A stretch of 56,676 bases of DNA from an uncultured Gardnerella sp. (GTDB taxonomy: Bacteria > Actinomycetota > Actinomycetes > Actinomycetales > Bifidobacteriaceae): the NCBI GenBank assembly GCA_947289115.1, contig CAMYPG010000006.1:1-56676 (forward strand), written 5' to 3'. The translations under genes were made by a program, and so were the position numbers. The notes under the pieces were generated by a model, which made no database searches, was not told the origin of the DNA, and saw only the letters and a program-made list of their open reading frames with translations. Of this stretch, positions 32,607 to 41,290 are shown piece after piece. Each line of letters starts with the position of its first letter. Position 1 is the stretch's first letter.

Positions 32607-33665
32607 TTACAGAAACAACCCTGTATTCAACGGTAAATGCCATTTAACAGCAAAATTTTTCCAAGCAGACGTTTCCTCTATCTGAGCAGAAAAATTACTA
32701 TCATTAGAATTAACGCAATTTTTCAATCTTAAAATTGGCACACCTTCTAACGCGCCAGAATCCGTAGAACGCAATACTCCAAGTTCTTTTACAATTCGCA
32801 TACCATTTACTCTTTCTACATGTATAACAACATCAAAAGCATCAGCGGCAAGAGCACATAGTGAAGAAGGTTCCAGTCCTGCAAGAAGCCCTAAAGACAT
32901 TAATCTGGCTGGCACCTTTTGGACTTTATCAGCATGCAAAGTTGTCATTCCACCTTTATGACCACATGTAAAAACGCGTAATAAATCAGCTATTTCTTGA
33001 CCTCTGCACTCACCTAAAATAATTCTGTCTGGTCTCATCCTCAAAGTTGCCTTTACAAGATCCGACAAGCCAACGCTGCCTACTCCTTCAACGTTTGCTT
33101 CTCTTGTAGCTAAAGACACATGATCCTTAGATAATGAACCTAATTCTCTTGTTTCTTCAACAGTAACTATTCTGTCTTTTTCATCACAAGAAGCTAAAAG
33201 AGACTTCATTAACGTTGTTTTACCAGAGCCAGTGCTTCCCGTAATCAAAATATTCGCACGTTGAGTTACCAATAAATAAAGTATTCTAGATAATTCAATA
33301 GGAAACATTCCTCTACTACTTAACTCTGTTAAGCAATAGCGTTTTAAAGCGGGAAAACGAATCGAAATAGCAGCACCACTTAAAACTATTGGAGCAATAA
33401 GAGCGTGTACTCGCACTCCTACTGGGCTAGAAGCATCTGCGATTGGGCATGAATCATCTAATCTTTTGCCTAATTGTGCACAAAGCCAAACTGCATATTC
33501 TCGCAAAATCATAGGATTATCAAATGGAATTCTTGGATTGTACTCTTGCAACCCAAAACCTTTATCTACCCAAACGTGACCTGTGTCTGTAACAACAATA
33601 TCTGTTGTTTGAGGGTTATCTGCAAGCTCTTGCAGAATGCCAAAATCAATATCTTCTAAAACCAT
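32607..33665 (-). CDS. Tad pilus assembly ATPase TadA/CpaF-like
   Basis: A 352-residue secretion ATPase that powers pilin assembly from the cytoplasmic face. Walker A is GSTGSGKTT (143-151), the Asp box is IVTVEETREL, Walker B is RIILGECRG and the His box is GHKGGMTTLHAD. The start at 33665 (MVLEDIDFG) is chosen because AAGGGG lies five bases upstream; it overlaps the end of the tadZ-like gene by 20 bases. An upstream ATG at 33704 lacks such a site. Confidence 0.92.
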   Translation of the reverse strand: MVLEDIDFGILQELADNPQTTDIVVTDTGHVWVDKGFGLQEYNPRIPFDNPMILREYAVWLCAQLGKRLDDSCPIADASSPVGVRVHALIAPIVLSGAAISIRFPALKRYCLTELSSRGMFPIELSRILYLLVTQRANILITGSTGSGKTTLMKSLLASCDEKDRIVTVEETRELGSLSKDHVSLATREANVEGVGSVGLSDLVKATLRMRPDRIILGECRGQEIADLLRVFTCGHKGGMTTLHADKVQKVPARLMSLGLLAGLEPSSLCALAADAFDVVIHVERVNGMRIVKELGVLRSTDSGALEGVPILRLKNCVNSNDSNFSAQIEETSAWKNFAVKWHLPLNTGLFL

Positions 33666-34845
33666 GCTTACCCCTTGATATTTTTGAGAATCTTTCAGAT
33701 TCATATGATTGTGAATTTGATTGTTTATATTGTTGTTCAGATTGTTTTCCAGATATTTTCAAAGAGGAATTAGAGGAGTCTCCAAGCAACCATGTTGTTA
33801 TTTTTTCTATTGGAATTTTGGCGGATTTTGGAATATCTCTTATACCGTAACCAGATATTATGTCTTCGTACATTTTAGGATCGTGACCAATTGGGCCTTC
33901 TACATCGCAAAGCAAATAATCACAAGCTTCATTAACATTTACAGGGCAAAACCTTTTAGAAAGACCACGCGGATTTAATCCTGCGACAATAGAAGTTTGT
34001 TTTCTAGAGTAATCTTTATGGTCAGATTCTAGGCTTCGCCAATATGCGCGCAATCTGGCAAGACCAAGAACACTAAGCTCTGCAGCAAATATGGTTGGAA
34101 CTTGCGCTAAAGTTGGAAGATTCTTTAAAAGCCTTCTTGCTGAAAAACCAGATCCAATATCAACAATTACTACATCACAAGCGTTGGAAAGACCTCTAAT
34201 AGCAGCTTCAATAACCCATGGTTTAGGCTCTTCACTTTTCCAAGGAGCGTAAGCCAAAATATCAACGTTATTCCAGTGCAGAAGTTCACAACGCAATACA
34301 TATCCGTCTAATCGTCCTAAAGGAGCTTGAACCTCTTGCAATCTTCTACCCTCGTCCTGCTCCAATCCCAACAAAACATCTAATCCGCCGTTAGAAATAT
34401 CTGCGTCGATTAGTGCAACAACATATTTTTTACTAGATATATGACTTGCCAGAAGAGCAAGAGTAGTGCTTAAACCAACTCCATCATTTGCCGATGAACC
34501 GATTACAACATTTTTTGGAAAAGGCTTTAGCGAATAGTTCAAGCTACCAATATTTTTTTGAACACTATGATTATCTAATGCATCAAAATCGCTATGAACT
34601 GAAGTAGAAGATACACCAGTCGCGTAATCTACATGATTTGCGTAATCTGCATTATCCACATGATTCGCATGATTCAAAGATGCGATAACAGTCGAATCTT
34701 CCAACTTATTACTATCAGATGTACTTTTGCGCATACTTTTTATCGCACTCGCCTGAGGCGGGTACGTTTCTATAATGCGCGGAACGCAAGAAGGAGCATC
34801 GTAATTATCAATAGTCATATTGTCCATGTGGCTATTGAATCGCAT
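33646..34845 (-). CDS. TadZ/CpaE-like (MinD-superfamily) localisation protein
   Basis: A 399-residue protein with a ~110-residue low-complexity N-terminus and a MinD/ParA-like domain (VVIGSSANDGVGLSTTLALLASHISSKKYVVALIDADISNGGLDVLLGLEQ). In Tad systems TadZ positions the pilus machine at the pole. The P-loop is deviant: GSSANDGVGLST lacks the signature lysine, as in other Rv3660c/TadZ-type atypical ATPases, so ATP turnover may be weak or absent. It is the first gene of the locus. No ribosome-binding site is obvious before the ATG at 34845. Confidence 0.85.
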   Translation of the reverse strand: MRFNSHMDNMTIDNYDAPSCVPRIIETYPPQASAIKSMRKSTSDSNKLEDSTVIASLNHANHVDNADYANHVDYATGVSSTSVHSDFDALDNHSVQKNIGSLNYSLKPFPKNVVIGSSANDGVGLSTTLALLASHISSKKYVVALIDADISNGGLDVLLGLEQDEGRRLQEVQAPLGRLDGYVLRCELLHWNNVDILAYAPWKSEEPKPWVIEAAIRGLSNACDVVIVDIGSGFSARRLLKNLPTLAQVPTIFAAELSVLGLARLRAYWRSLESDHKDYSRKQTSIVAGLNPRGLSKRFCPVNVNEACDYLLCDVEGPIGHDPKMYEDIISGYGIRDIPKSAKIPIEKITTWLLGDSSNSSLKISGKQSEQQYKQSNSQSYESERFSKISRGKHGFRRY

Positions 34846-34944
34846 ACTAAACCATTAGGCAATACTATTTAAACAATGTGGTTAAAGGATCAATAAACGT
34901 TGCAATTCCGCCAAAAAGTTATCCACATTGCTGTTTTTGTTGTA

Positions 34945-36303
34945 TTAACGCACAAGTTTTGGATTAGAAGCCATATATCTTTCCAGAAGTTCGCCATAGA
35001 TTGGCTTAGTGTGCAAAATATCGGATACAAGAAGCGCAATAAAAGCAGATGCAGCAACTGGAAGAGTGTGAATCATTGTTCCCGACATTTCTACAGTTAG
35101 CAAAATCGAAGTGAGCGGAGCTTTTACAGAAGCCGAAAGCGTGCCAGCCATAACACACACTGTAAAAATTGGCATTAGCTTTGCGTCAATGCCAAGAATC
35201 GGAATGCTTATTATTGCGCGAGAAGCAACGCCGCCTGCAAGTGCGCCGACAGCAAGAATTGGCATAAAAATTCCGCCAGGCGCTCCGCATCCAAAACTTG
35301 TAGAAGTAAATAGCATTTTTGCAACAAACAGGATGCACAGAAGCGCTATGCTTGCTTTTCCATATTCAGAGAGCTTAACAAGATTCGATCCTCCTCCAAG
35401 AACATCTGGCAAATATAAGCCAACAGGAATCGCGATTAAGCATGCTACAGATACGGGAGCCCACTTTGGCAAATACTTATACAGCGTTTGTAATCCAAGC
35501 AAGGATCTGTTCATTAAAGAGCCAATAAGCCCTGCAAAAATGCCAAGTGGAATCAGCCAAAAATGAAGTGTCATTGGTAAGTCTGGAATTCTTCCAAAGT
35601 CTAAAACAGGTCGAAGTCCAAAGCATGTTTGAGACACAAAGTCCGCGCAAATAGATGCAGCAGCAGCTCCCATAAGAACTGTAGAAGACAATCCGTGTTG
35701 AACTTCTTCCATAGCAAACATAAGCCCAGAAAGTGGAGCGCTAAACGCTGCAGATAAGCCAGCTGCCGCTCCAGCGGTTACAACATAATGCTCTTGCGTA
35801 TCGTTTTTATTGCCCTTTCTAAAGATGCGAGACATCATTTGCGCGCCGCAAGCTCCGATTTGAATCGAAGGGCCTTCGCGCCCAAGAGACAAGCCAAATA
35901 GCGAACCCAACAATCCGCCTACAAATCGAACAGGCAAAATAGTGTTCCAACACATTTTTAGACCGCGTTGAACGTATCCAACAACTTGTGGAATGCCGCT
36001 TCCAGACGCCATACTTTCTTTGCGACTCATCCAGCCAATAAAAAGCCCAGCAGCAATTGCAAAAACCACGCAAGGCACAATCCAAAGCATGTTTTGCAAT
36101 ATTTGCGCATACATCCATCGCGCAAAATCGGTTCCGTACTCAATCCCAAGTCTATAAGTTGCTACAAGCACGCCAGAAACAAGACCAACAACTATGCCAG
36201 CAAGAACCATCTTCCATCTAAGATGCTTAAGCGTTTTAAGAACGCGATCAGAAAAGTCGCGCAAAAAATCGCGTATAAAACCGCCTACGTTCTTTAAAGT
36301 CAC
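34945..36303 (-). CDS. ClC-family chloride channel or H+/anion antiporter
   Basis: A 452-residue ClC protein with about 10-12 helices. Selectivity-filter motifs are GSGIPQ (101-106), GREGP (141-145, gating glutamate E143) and GAPGGIFMPILAVGAL. The GSGIP serine suggests chloride or nitrate rather than the fluoride-selective ClC-F group. The two fluoride channel genes directly upstream nevertheless make a role in halide balance worth considering. The start is a GTG at 36303. Inverted 8-base arms (CAATGTGG 34874, CCACATTG 34923) downstream may form a weak terminator. Confidence 0.93.
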   Translation of the reverse strand: MTLKNVGGFIRDFLRDFSDRVLKTLKHLRWKMVLAGIVVGLVSGVLVATYRLGIEYGTDFARWMYAQILQNMLWIVPCVVFAIAAGLFIGWMSRKESMASGSGIPQVVGYVQRGLKMCWNTILPVRFVGGLLGSLFGLSLGREGPSIQIGACGAQMMSRIFRKGNKNDTQEHYVVTAGAAAGLSAAFSAPLSGLMFAMEEVQHGLSSTVLMGAAAASICADFVSQTCFGLRPVLDFGRIPDLPMTLHFWLIPLGIFAGLIGSLMNRSLLGLQTLYKYLPKWAPVSVACLIAIPVGLYLPDVLGGGSNLVKLSEYGKASIALLCILFVAKMLFTSTSFGCGAPGGIFMPILAVGALAGGVASRAIISIPILGIDAKLMPIFTVCVMAGTLSASVKAPLTSILLTVEMSGTMIHTLPVAASAFIALLVSDILHTKPIYGELLERYMASNPKLVR

Positions 36304-36415
36304 AATAAACCTATTCTTAAATCAAATCGCAAACAAATACATCAAGCATTTTAACATTTTTAATAACACAATAAATATAAATTAATAAAATACGTCAATT
36401 AATAAAATTCAAAAC

Positions 36416-36835
36416 TTAAGACTTTAGAAGCATAAATATTACAAATGACGGTCCAGCGTATGCAATAAATGCGCACAAGAATGGCACTATTAGTTCGCTA
36501 ATAAAAAGCCATAGTCCAAGCTTGATTTTCTTTAGCTTAAACAGGCTTACGATTTCTAAGATTGCGGTTGAAAACGTTGAAAATCCGCCTAAAAATCCCA
36601 ATGCGCACGTGTAAATAATAGTCGAAGCAAAAGTTAAATCGTATATAATCGAAGAACTTAAAAATACAACTAAGCCCATTATAAAAGACGCAAAAGCGTT
36701 GATTAGCAAAGTTGCGATTGGAAAATCATGGTTATAAACGCGCCCGATTGCGTCAGATATTGCACAACGAAGAACAGCACCAAGTCCAGCGAAAACAACA
36801 GGCAGCCAAAAAAGAACATATGCGTAAGACATCAT
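36416..36835 (-). CDS. crcB: Fluoride channel subunit FluC/CrcB (copy 1)
   Basis: A 139-residue four-helix Fluc subunit that exports toxic fluoride passively as a dual-topology dimer. Signature segments are GAVLRCAISDAIGR, ATLLINAFASFIMGL and the phenylalanine-box region GFLGGFSTFSTAILE. Its ATG overlaps the stop of the second fluC gene (ATGA), so the two are made together, most likely as a heterodimer of opposite topology. Confidence 0.93.
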   Translation of the reverse strand: MMSYAYVLFWLPVVFAGLGAVLRCAISDAIGRVYNHDFPIATLLINAFASFIMGLVVFLSSSIIYDLTFASTIIYTCALGFLGGFSTFSTAILEIVSLFKLKKIKLGLWLFISELIVPFLCAFIAYAGPSFVIFMLLKS

Positions 36836-37389
36836 TTTGCACCGCCCCTGTTAGCGTCTATTTTATTGATGACGTTTGAATCACCAGCATTTTTTACGCT
36901 GCCATTGCCTTTAAAAGCAAAAATTTTATCTCCAATTAGACTCCCAACAAGCACTGCTAAAACGCCAAGAACCATAGACAACGCCATAATGGCAATTACT
37001 TCTACAATGTTCATTGCAGTAAATGCGGAATGCGCGCCCTCAAAAGCAAAAGTAGACATTGTTGAAAGTCCGCCGCAAAATCCTGTGCAAAAACCGTATT
37101 TTATTAAGTCTTTGTTCTTGCAGCTCTTCCCACTTACGACAAGTGAACTTACTAAAGCAAGAATAAAACATGCTAAAACGTTCGACAAAAGAGTTGCAAA
37201 AGTAAAGCGGCTAAAAAGCATAGAATATCCCGAGTCCCAATGCATGCCGTGCGTAAAACCACTTATTTCACTACGCACAAAAGCGCCAAGCAATCCGCCA
37301 ATAAACACAACAAAATATGTTTTTGCACCAAGTGATTTATGCTTATGCTTTTTAGGCAAGTCGTGGCAATTACTGCTTGGAATACTCAT
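36832..37389 (-). CDS. crcB: Fluoride channel subunit FluC/CrcB (copy 2)
   Basis: A 185-residue FluC with a ~25-residue basic N-terminal extension (CHDLPKKHKHKS) that is absent from copy 1. The core carries GGLLGAFVRSEISGF, FATLLSNVLACFILAL and GFCGGLSTMSTFAFE. Sequence divergence from copy 1 fits paired subunits with fixed, opposite orientation. AAGGCGG precedes the ATG. The 47-base gap to purA has no room for a fluoride riboswitch, so expression probably follows purA. Confidence 0.92.
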   Translation of the reverse strand: MSIPSSNCHDLPKKHKHKSLGAKTYFVVFIGGLLGAFVRSEISGFTHGMHWDSGYSMLFSRFTFATLLSNVLACFILALVSSLVVSGKSCKNKDLIKYGFCTGFCGGLSTMSTFAFEGAHSAFTAMNIVEVIAIMALSMVLGVLAVLVGSLIGDKIFAFKGNGSVKNAGDSNVINKIDANRGGAK

Positions 37390-37436
37390 AGTTTTTAGCC
37401 GCCTTAAATAGCCTTAAATAGCTATTCAAATAGTCA

Positions 37437-38738
37437 CTAATCAATCAACGAATGAACGCTAATAATGTGGTCGCGCTGAGGACCAGTACCAATTGCCGAA
37501 ATGCGGCACTTTGAGAGTTCTTCTAAGCGCTTTACGTAGCTTTGAGTATTTGCTGGCAATTCTTCAAACTTGTGAATTTGCGAAATATCCTCACTCCATC
37601 CTGGAAGCATCTCGTAAACTGGCTTAGCGCTAGCAAACAGAGACTGATCTACTGGCATTTCGTTCATTCTCTCAACGCTTCCGTCAGACAAAGTTACATC
37701 GTAAGCTACGCAAACTGGAATTTCTTTTAAGCCAGTCAAAACATCTAACTTAGTAAGGACAATATCAGTTAAGCCATTTACGCGAGTAGCATAGCGGCTT
37801 ACAACGGAATCAAACCATCCGCATCGGCGAGGGCGACCAGTAGTTACGCCATATTCGTGACCCTGCTCACGCAGCCAATCGCCACTTTCATCCAAAAGTT
37901 CCGTAGGGAATGGACCTTCACCAACACGAGTGATATAGGCTTTAGCAACTCCAATTACTCGCGTAATACGAGTTGGACCAACGCCAGTTCCCGTGCAAGC
38001 ACCTCCTGCAGTAGGATTTGAGGATGTTACAAATGGGTAAGTTCCATGATCGACATCCAGCATGGTTGCCTGACCGCCTTCAAAAAGCACGGTTTTGCCA
38101 TTTTCTATAGCCTGATTCAGTATAAGCGAAGTATCTGCAACATAAGGCTTCAAACGCTTTCCAAGCTCCACAAGCTGTGCTGTAACATCATCAATATCTA
38201 TTGGATGCTGGTTGTAAAGTTTAACTAACATCTGATTCTTTTGATGCAAGCTAGCTTCAACCTTATCCCTCAAATGCTCTGCATTAAATAAATCATGCAC
38301 ACGAATACCAACGCGATTAATCTTATCTGCATAAGTCGGGCCAATTCCGCGACCTGTTGTACCAATCTTGTGCTTGCCAAGGAACCTCTCCGTAACCTTG
38401 TCAATTACGCGATGATAAGGTGTAATCACATGCGCAGACTCGCTCACTTTCAAACGAGAGCAATCAACACCTCTAGATTCAAGTGCGTCAATCTCCTCAA
38501 ACAGAACTTCTGGGTCTACAACAACACCATTACCAATAACAGGAGTTACATTAGGGCTGATTATACCGCTAGGAAGTAAATGCAAAGCGTAAGACTCGTT
38601 TCCCACAACAACAGTATGTCCAGCGTTATTACCGCCATTAAATCTTGCGACAATATCTACCTTAGAACCAATTAAATCAGTCGCTTTGCCTTTACCCTCG
38701 TCACCCCATTGAGCGCCAATAAGCACAATTCCAGGCAT
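37437..38738 (-). CDS. purA: Adenylosuccinate synthetase
   Basis: A 433-residue enzyme that condenses IMP and aspartate with GTP to adenylosuccinate in AMP synthesis. The P-loop GDEGKGK lies at residues 12-18. The loops NNAGHTVV, TTGRGIGPTY and VTTGRPRRCGWFD are all present. The start MPGIVLIG at 38738 is fixed by GGAGG six bases upstream; a longer in-frame extension has no site. The flanking gene fba lies 104 bases upstream on the same strand. Confidence 0.97.
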   Translation of the reverse strand: MPGIVLIGAQWGDEGKGKATDLIGSKVDIVARFNGGNNAGHTVVVGNESYALHLLPSGIISPNVTPVIGNGVVVDPEVLFEEIDALESRGVDCSRLKVSESAHVITPYHRVIDKVTERFLGKHKIGTTGRGIGPTYADKINRVGIRVHDLFNAEHLRDKVEASLHQKNQMLVKLYNQHPIDIDDVTAQLVELGKRLKPYVADTSLILNQAIENGKTVLFEGGQATMLDVDHGTYPFVTSSNPTAGGACTGTGVGPTRITRVIGVAKAYITRVGEGPFPTELLDESGDWLREQGHEYGVTTGRPRRCGWFDSVVSRYATRVNGLTDIVLTKLDVLTGLKEIPVCVAYDVTLSDGSVERMNEMPVDQSLFASAKPVYEMLPGWSEDISQIHKFEELPANTQSYVKRLEELSKCRISAIGTGPQRDHIISVHSLID

Positions 38739-38842
38739 GCTGAACCTCCATTTTTGGGCTAACGTTGCCCAAATAAACACAATTCCTACGTGTTAAGACT
38801 AGCGCAAAGCCAATACCGAATTTAATTTGCAACTTGATGAAC

Positions 38843-39895
38843 TTATAAGGCTTTACCGGCAGAGCCAAGCTGTACACAGGCTTCAACAACACGCTGAGCC
38901 ATTGCTTTTTCTGCCTCTTTGCCCCAAGACCTTGGGTCGTAGAGTTTTTTGGCTCCAACTTCTCCGTCGATTTTAAGAACTGAGTCGTAGTTGTGGAACA
39001 TGTGATCTGCTATCGCTCGAGTAAACGCATATTGTGTGTCTGTATCGATGTTCATTTTTACTACGCCGTAGCTTACAGCTTGCGCAATTTCTTCGGGAGT
39101 AGATCCAGAACCTCCATGGAATACCAATAAGAATGGTTTTGTTGGCACACCAAACTTGCGATTACATAAATCAAGCTTGTACTTGTTGTATACAGCGCTT
39201 TGAATGTTGTCTAGCAACTGTGGTCGCAGCTTGACAACACCAGGCTTGTATGCACCATGCACATTGCCGAACGTAAAAGCAGCCATATATCTTCCGCTCT
39301 CTGCCAAACCTAATCGTTCAACTACTCGCATAGCGTCCTGCGGCGTTGAGTATAGTTTTTCATCAATGTCTGCTCTATGACCGTCTTCTTCGCCTCCCAC
39401 GGCCCCAATTTCAATCTCTAACACCGTATGAGCCTTCGCCGACGCCTCAAGCAATTCTTCCGCAACGTCTAAATTGTGTTCAAGCTTAACTGTGGATCCG
39501 TCCCACATATGCGACTGGAAAATCGGCTCTTTGCCGTGCGCAACTTGATCTGCCTCATAGGCTAAAAGTGGCTTAATCCAATCATCTAAATAGCTTTCTG
39601 CACAATGATCTGTGTGCAATGCAACCGTAATGTTTGGGTATTGTGCAGCAACTTGATGTGCGAATTGAGCAAATGCGATTGATCCAACAACGCGATTATT
39701 TACGCACTGTCCCGAAAAATACGCGGACCCCCCAACGGATACTTGAATAATTCCGTCGCTTTGCGCTTCTGCAAATCCTTGTAGTGCAGCATTTAAAGTC
39801 TGCGTGCTAGTAACATTAATTGCAGGGTAGGCGTATCCACCTTTGCTGGCGGCATCAAGCATTTGTGCGTAACGTTCAACGGTTGCAATAGTCAT
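38843..39895 (-). CDS. fba: Class II fructose-bisphosphate aldolase
   Basis: A 350-residue zinc-dependent aldolase that interconverts fructose 1,6-bisphosphate with DHAP and glyceraldehyde 3-phosphate. The zinc/catalytic segment TVALHTDHC, the SHMWDG and EIEIGAVGGEEDG regions, FGNVHG (zinc His) and LVFHGGSGS (zinc/phosphate loop) are present. In bifidobacteria most hexose goes through the phosphoketolase shunt, so the enzyme is thought to serve mainly gluconeogenic or anabolic needs. No strong ribosome-binding site is seen before the ATG. Confidence 0.96.
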   Translation of the reverse strand: MTIATVERYAQMLDAASKGGYAYPAINVTSTQTLNAALQGFAEAQSDGIIQVSVGGSAYFSGQCVNNRVVGSIAFAQFAHQVAAQYPNITVALHTDHCAESYLDDWIKPLLAYEADQVAHGKEPIFQSHMWDGSTVKLEHNLDVAEELLEASAKAHTVLEIEIGAVGGEEDGHRADIDEKLYSTPQDAMRVVERLGLAESGRYMAAFTFGNVHGAYKPGVVKLRPQLLDNIQSAVYNKYKLDLCNRKFGVPTKPFLLVFHGGSGSTPEEIAQAVSYGVVKMNIDTDTQYAFTRAIADHMFHNYDSVLKIDGEVGAKKLYDPRSWGKEAEKAMAQRVVEACVQLGSAGKAL

Positions 39896-39993
39896 ATTTT
39901 TATTATGACTCTAAGCGCGCATATTTTTTAGATTTTGCTAGATTTTTTACTAAATTTGACTAGATTTTTGATTAAATTTGTAGCTATTTTTAA

Positions 39994-40353
39994 CTATTTC
40001 TGGCTATCTTTTATTTCTTGATGGCGCTTTTTTGCGGCAGCTACAACAAAATGTAAATATTCGAGCGCAATTTCTTCTTTTAATCCAGATTGTTCAGCAA
40101 TTTTTTTAAGTCGATTTGCTTGGCGATTTTCTCTAGATTTATCTTCCGCAGCAAGATTTGCGTGCGCTTTTATTTCTCCGACTTTTTCCGTGAATTTAAA
40201 GCGCTCTGCAAGAAGTGAAACAACTGCATTGTCAATATTGTCAATCGATTGACGCAACGCAAAAATCTCGCTTATTGAATCGTTACAATCATTGCAACTC
40301 GGTTCAATCGAATGCTTGCGAGCGTCAACCGATTCTTTAGGAAATTCACACAT
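39994..40353 (-). CDS. Chorismate mutase, AroQ type
   Basis: A 119-residue protein. After a ~25-residue leader comes the AroQ helix pattern: EIFALRQSIDNIDNAVVSLLAERFKFTEKVGEIKAHANLAAEDKSRENRQANRLKKIAEQSGL...YLHFVVAAAKKRHQEI. Catalytic Arg, Lys and Glu/Gln positions of the all-helical fold are recognisable. It converts chorismate to prephenate for Phe/Tyr synthesis. The start at 40353 lies eight bases after the stop of the Lrp gene; a longer frame overlapping that gene is unlikely. Confidence 0.88.
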   Translation of the reverse strand: MCEFPKESVDARKHSIEPSCNDCNDSISEIFALRQSIDNIDNAVVSLLAERFKFTEKVGEIKAHANLAAEDKSRENRQANRLKKIAEQSGLKEEIALEYLHFVVAAAKKRHQEIKDSQK

Positions 40354-40360
40354 ATTACTT

Positions 40361-40858
40361 CTAGTCGAAATAAGTCTGCAAAACCATAGTTGTTTCTGTG
40401 CTAACTGGCACAATGCGGTGAATCGTGTTAATTAGCTCTTCTAGCTTGCTAGGTGTAGCAACACGAACTACGAGCATGAAACTTGGGCTTCCAGTGATAG
40501 AATAGCAGGCTTCAATACCTTCAATATCTTTCAACTTGGCTGGAACAGATGCTTCTTGCTCAAAGTCAAGAGGTGTTACAGCAACAAATGCGCTTACTGG
40601 CAAGCCTCTGCGCTCATAGTCAATCAACGCACGGTAACCAGTGATAATTCCTCTGCGCTCAAGCTTTTGTACTCTAGATTGTACGGCAGAAACCGATAAT
40701 CCAGATGCTTTAGCTAGTCTGGTTAATGTTGCACGACCATCATGTTCAAGAATATCTACAATAATCGCATCTGTAGAATCTATAGGAGCAACTGTGCTCA
40801 CATTAGCGTTCAAGCCAGAAGGAATATTATTTTCAATCTTATGAGAGTTTCCTGTCAT
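40361..40858 (-). CDS. Lrp/AsnC-family transcriptional regulator
   Basis: A 165-residue regulator with an N-terminal helix-turn-helix (IIVDILEHDGRATLTRLAKASGLSVSAVQSRVQKLERRGIITGYRALI, about 30-80). A RAM ligand-binding domain follows (FVAVTPLDFEQEASVPAKLKDIEGIEACYSITGSPSFMLVVRV). It probably senses an amino acid. It sits directly upstream of chorismate mutase in one unit, so aromatic amino acids are plausible effectors (inference). GGAGG precedes the ATG by four bases. A long A/T-rich promoter region lies upstream. Confidence 0.93.
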   Translation of the reverse strand: MTGNSHKIENNIPSGLNANVSTVAPIDSTDAIIVDILEHDGRATLTRLAKASGLSVSAVQSRVQKLERRGIITGYRALIDYERRGLPVSAFVAVTPLDFEQEASVPAKLKDIEGIEACYSITGSPSFMLVVRVATPSKLEELINTIHRIVPVSTETTMVLQTYFD

Positions 40859-41204
40859 ACGACCTCCATCCTCATACAGCGCATCTTCCTGAATACTGTT
40901 GTAGATTTCAGATTGCGCTACCCTGCAGTCTCTTCAATCGTATCGTATTTTTTAACGAAAAAGAACAAAATTATATAAAAAATCACGGTTTTTCACATTA
41001 AATATCAAATGTTTATAGGAATAAACTTTTGACAAGTAATTATAATTATTTAATTTTTATTATTTGCATACGCATTATCAATAGTAAAAATTACCAAGAA
41101 TAGTGTATTTTATAGGAAAATAATTATATATAAACGTATATTTTTTTATTTTAAAACACAAAATGAGTTTGTAATAAAAACAGTATTAAAAAATAAACAA
41201 TAAA
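40859..41204. other. Very A/T-rich gene-free interval upstream of the lrp gene
   Basis: The stretch 41041-41160 is only about 15 percent G+C. No open frame or folded RNA is evident. It is the control region of the Lrp-type gene; such AT-rich, bendable DNA is usual for Lrp autoregulation, but no specific operator could be delimited. Confidence 0.5.
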
Positions 41205-41239
41205 AATTACCCCTCGATTGATCAAACCAAGGGGTAATT
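41205..41239 (-). terminator. Intrinsic terminator of rho
   Basis: Ten-base arms AATTACCCCT (41205-41214) and AGGGGTAATT (41230-41239) are perfectly complementary. In the leftward direction TTTTTATTG and later T runs follow. It lies 51 bases after the rho stop. Confidence 0.9.
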
Positions 41240-41290
41240 AAAGTGTATTTTTTAAAGTTATATTTATAAAATTACACGAACATAACCTAC

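Noticed and set aside
37390..37436. Fluoride riboswitch before the fluC pair
   Set aside because: The gap to purA is only 47 bases and lacks the conserved riboswitch core.
39721..39733. C6 run in fba as a contingency tract
   Set aside because: Six bases is too short for high slippage, and the gene is a housekeeping enzyme.
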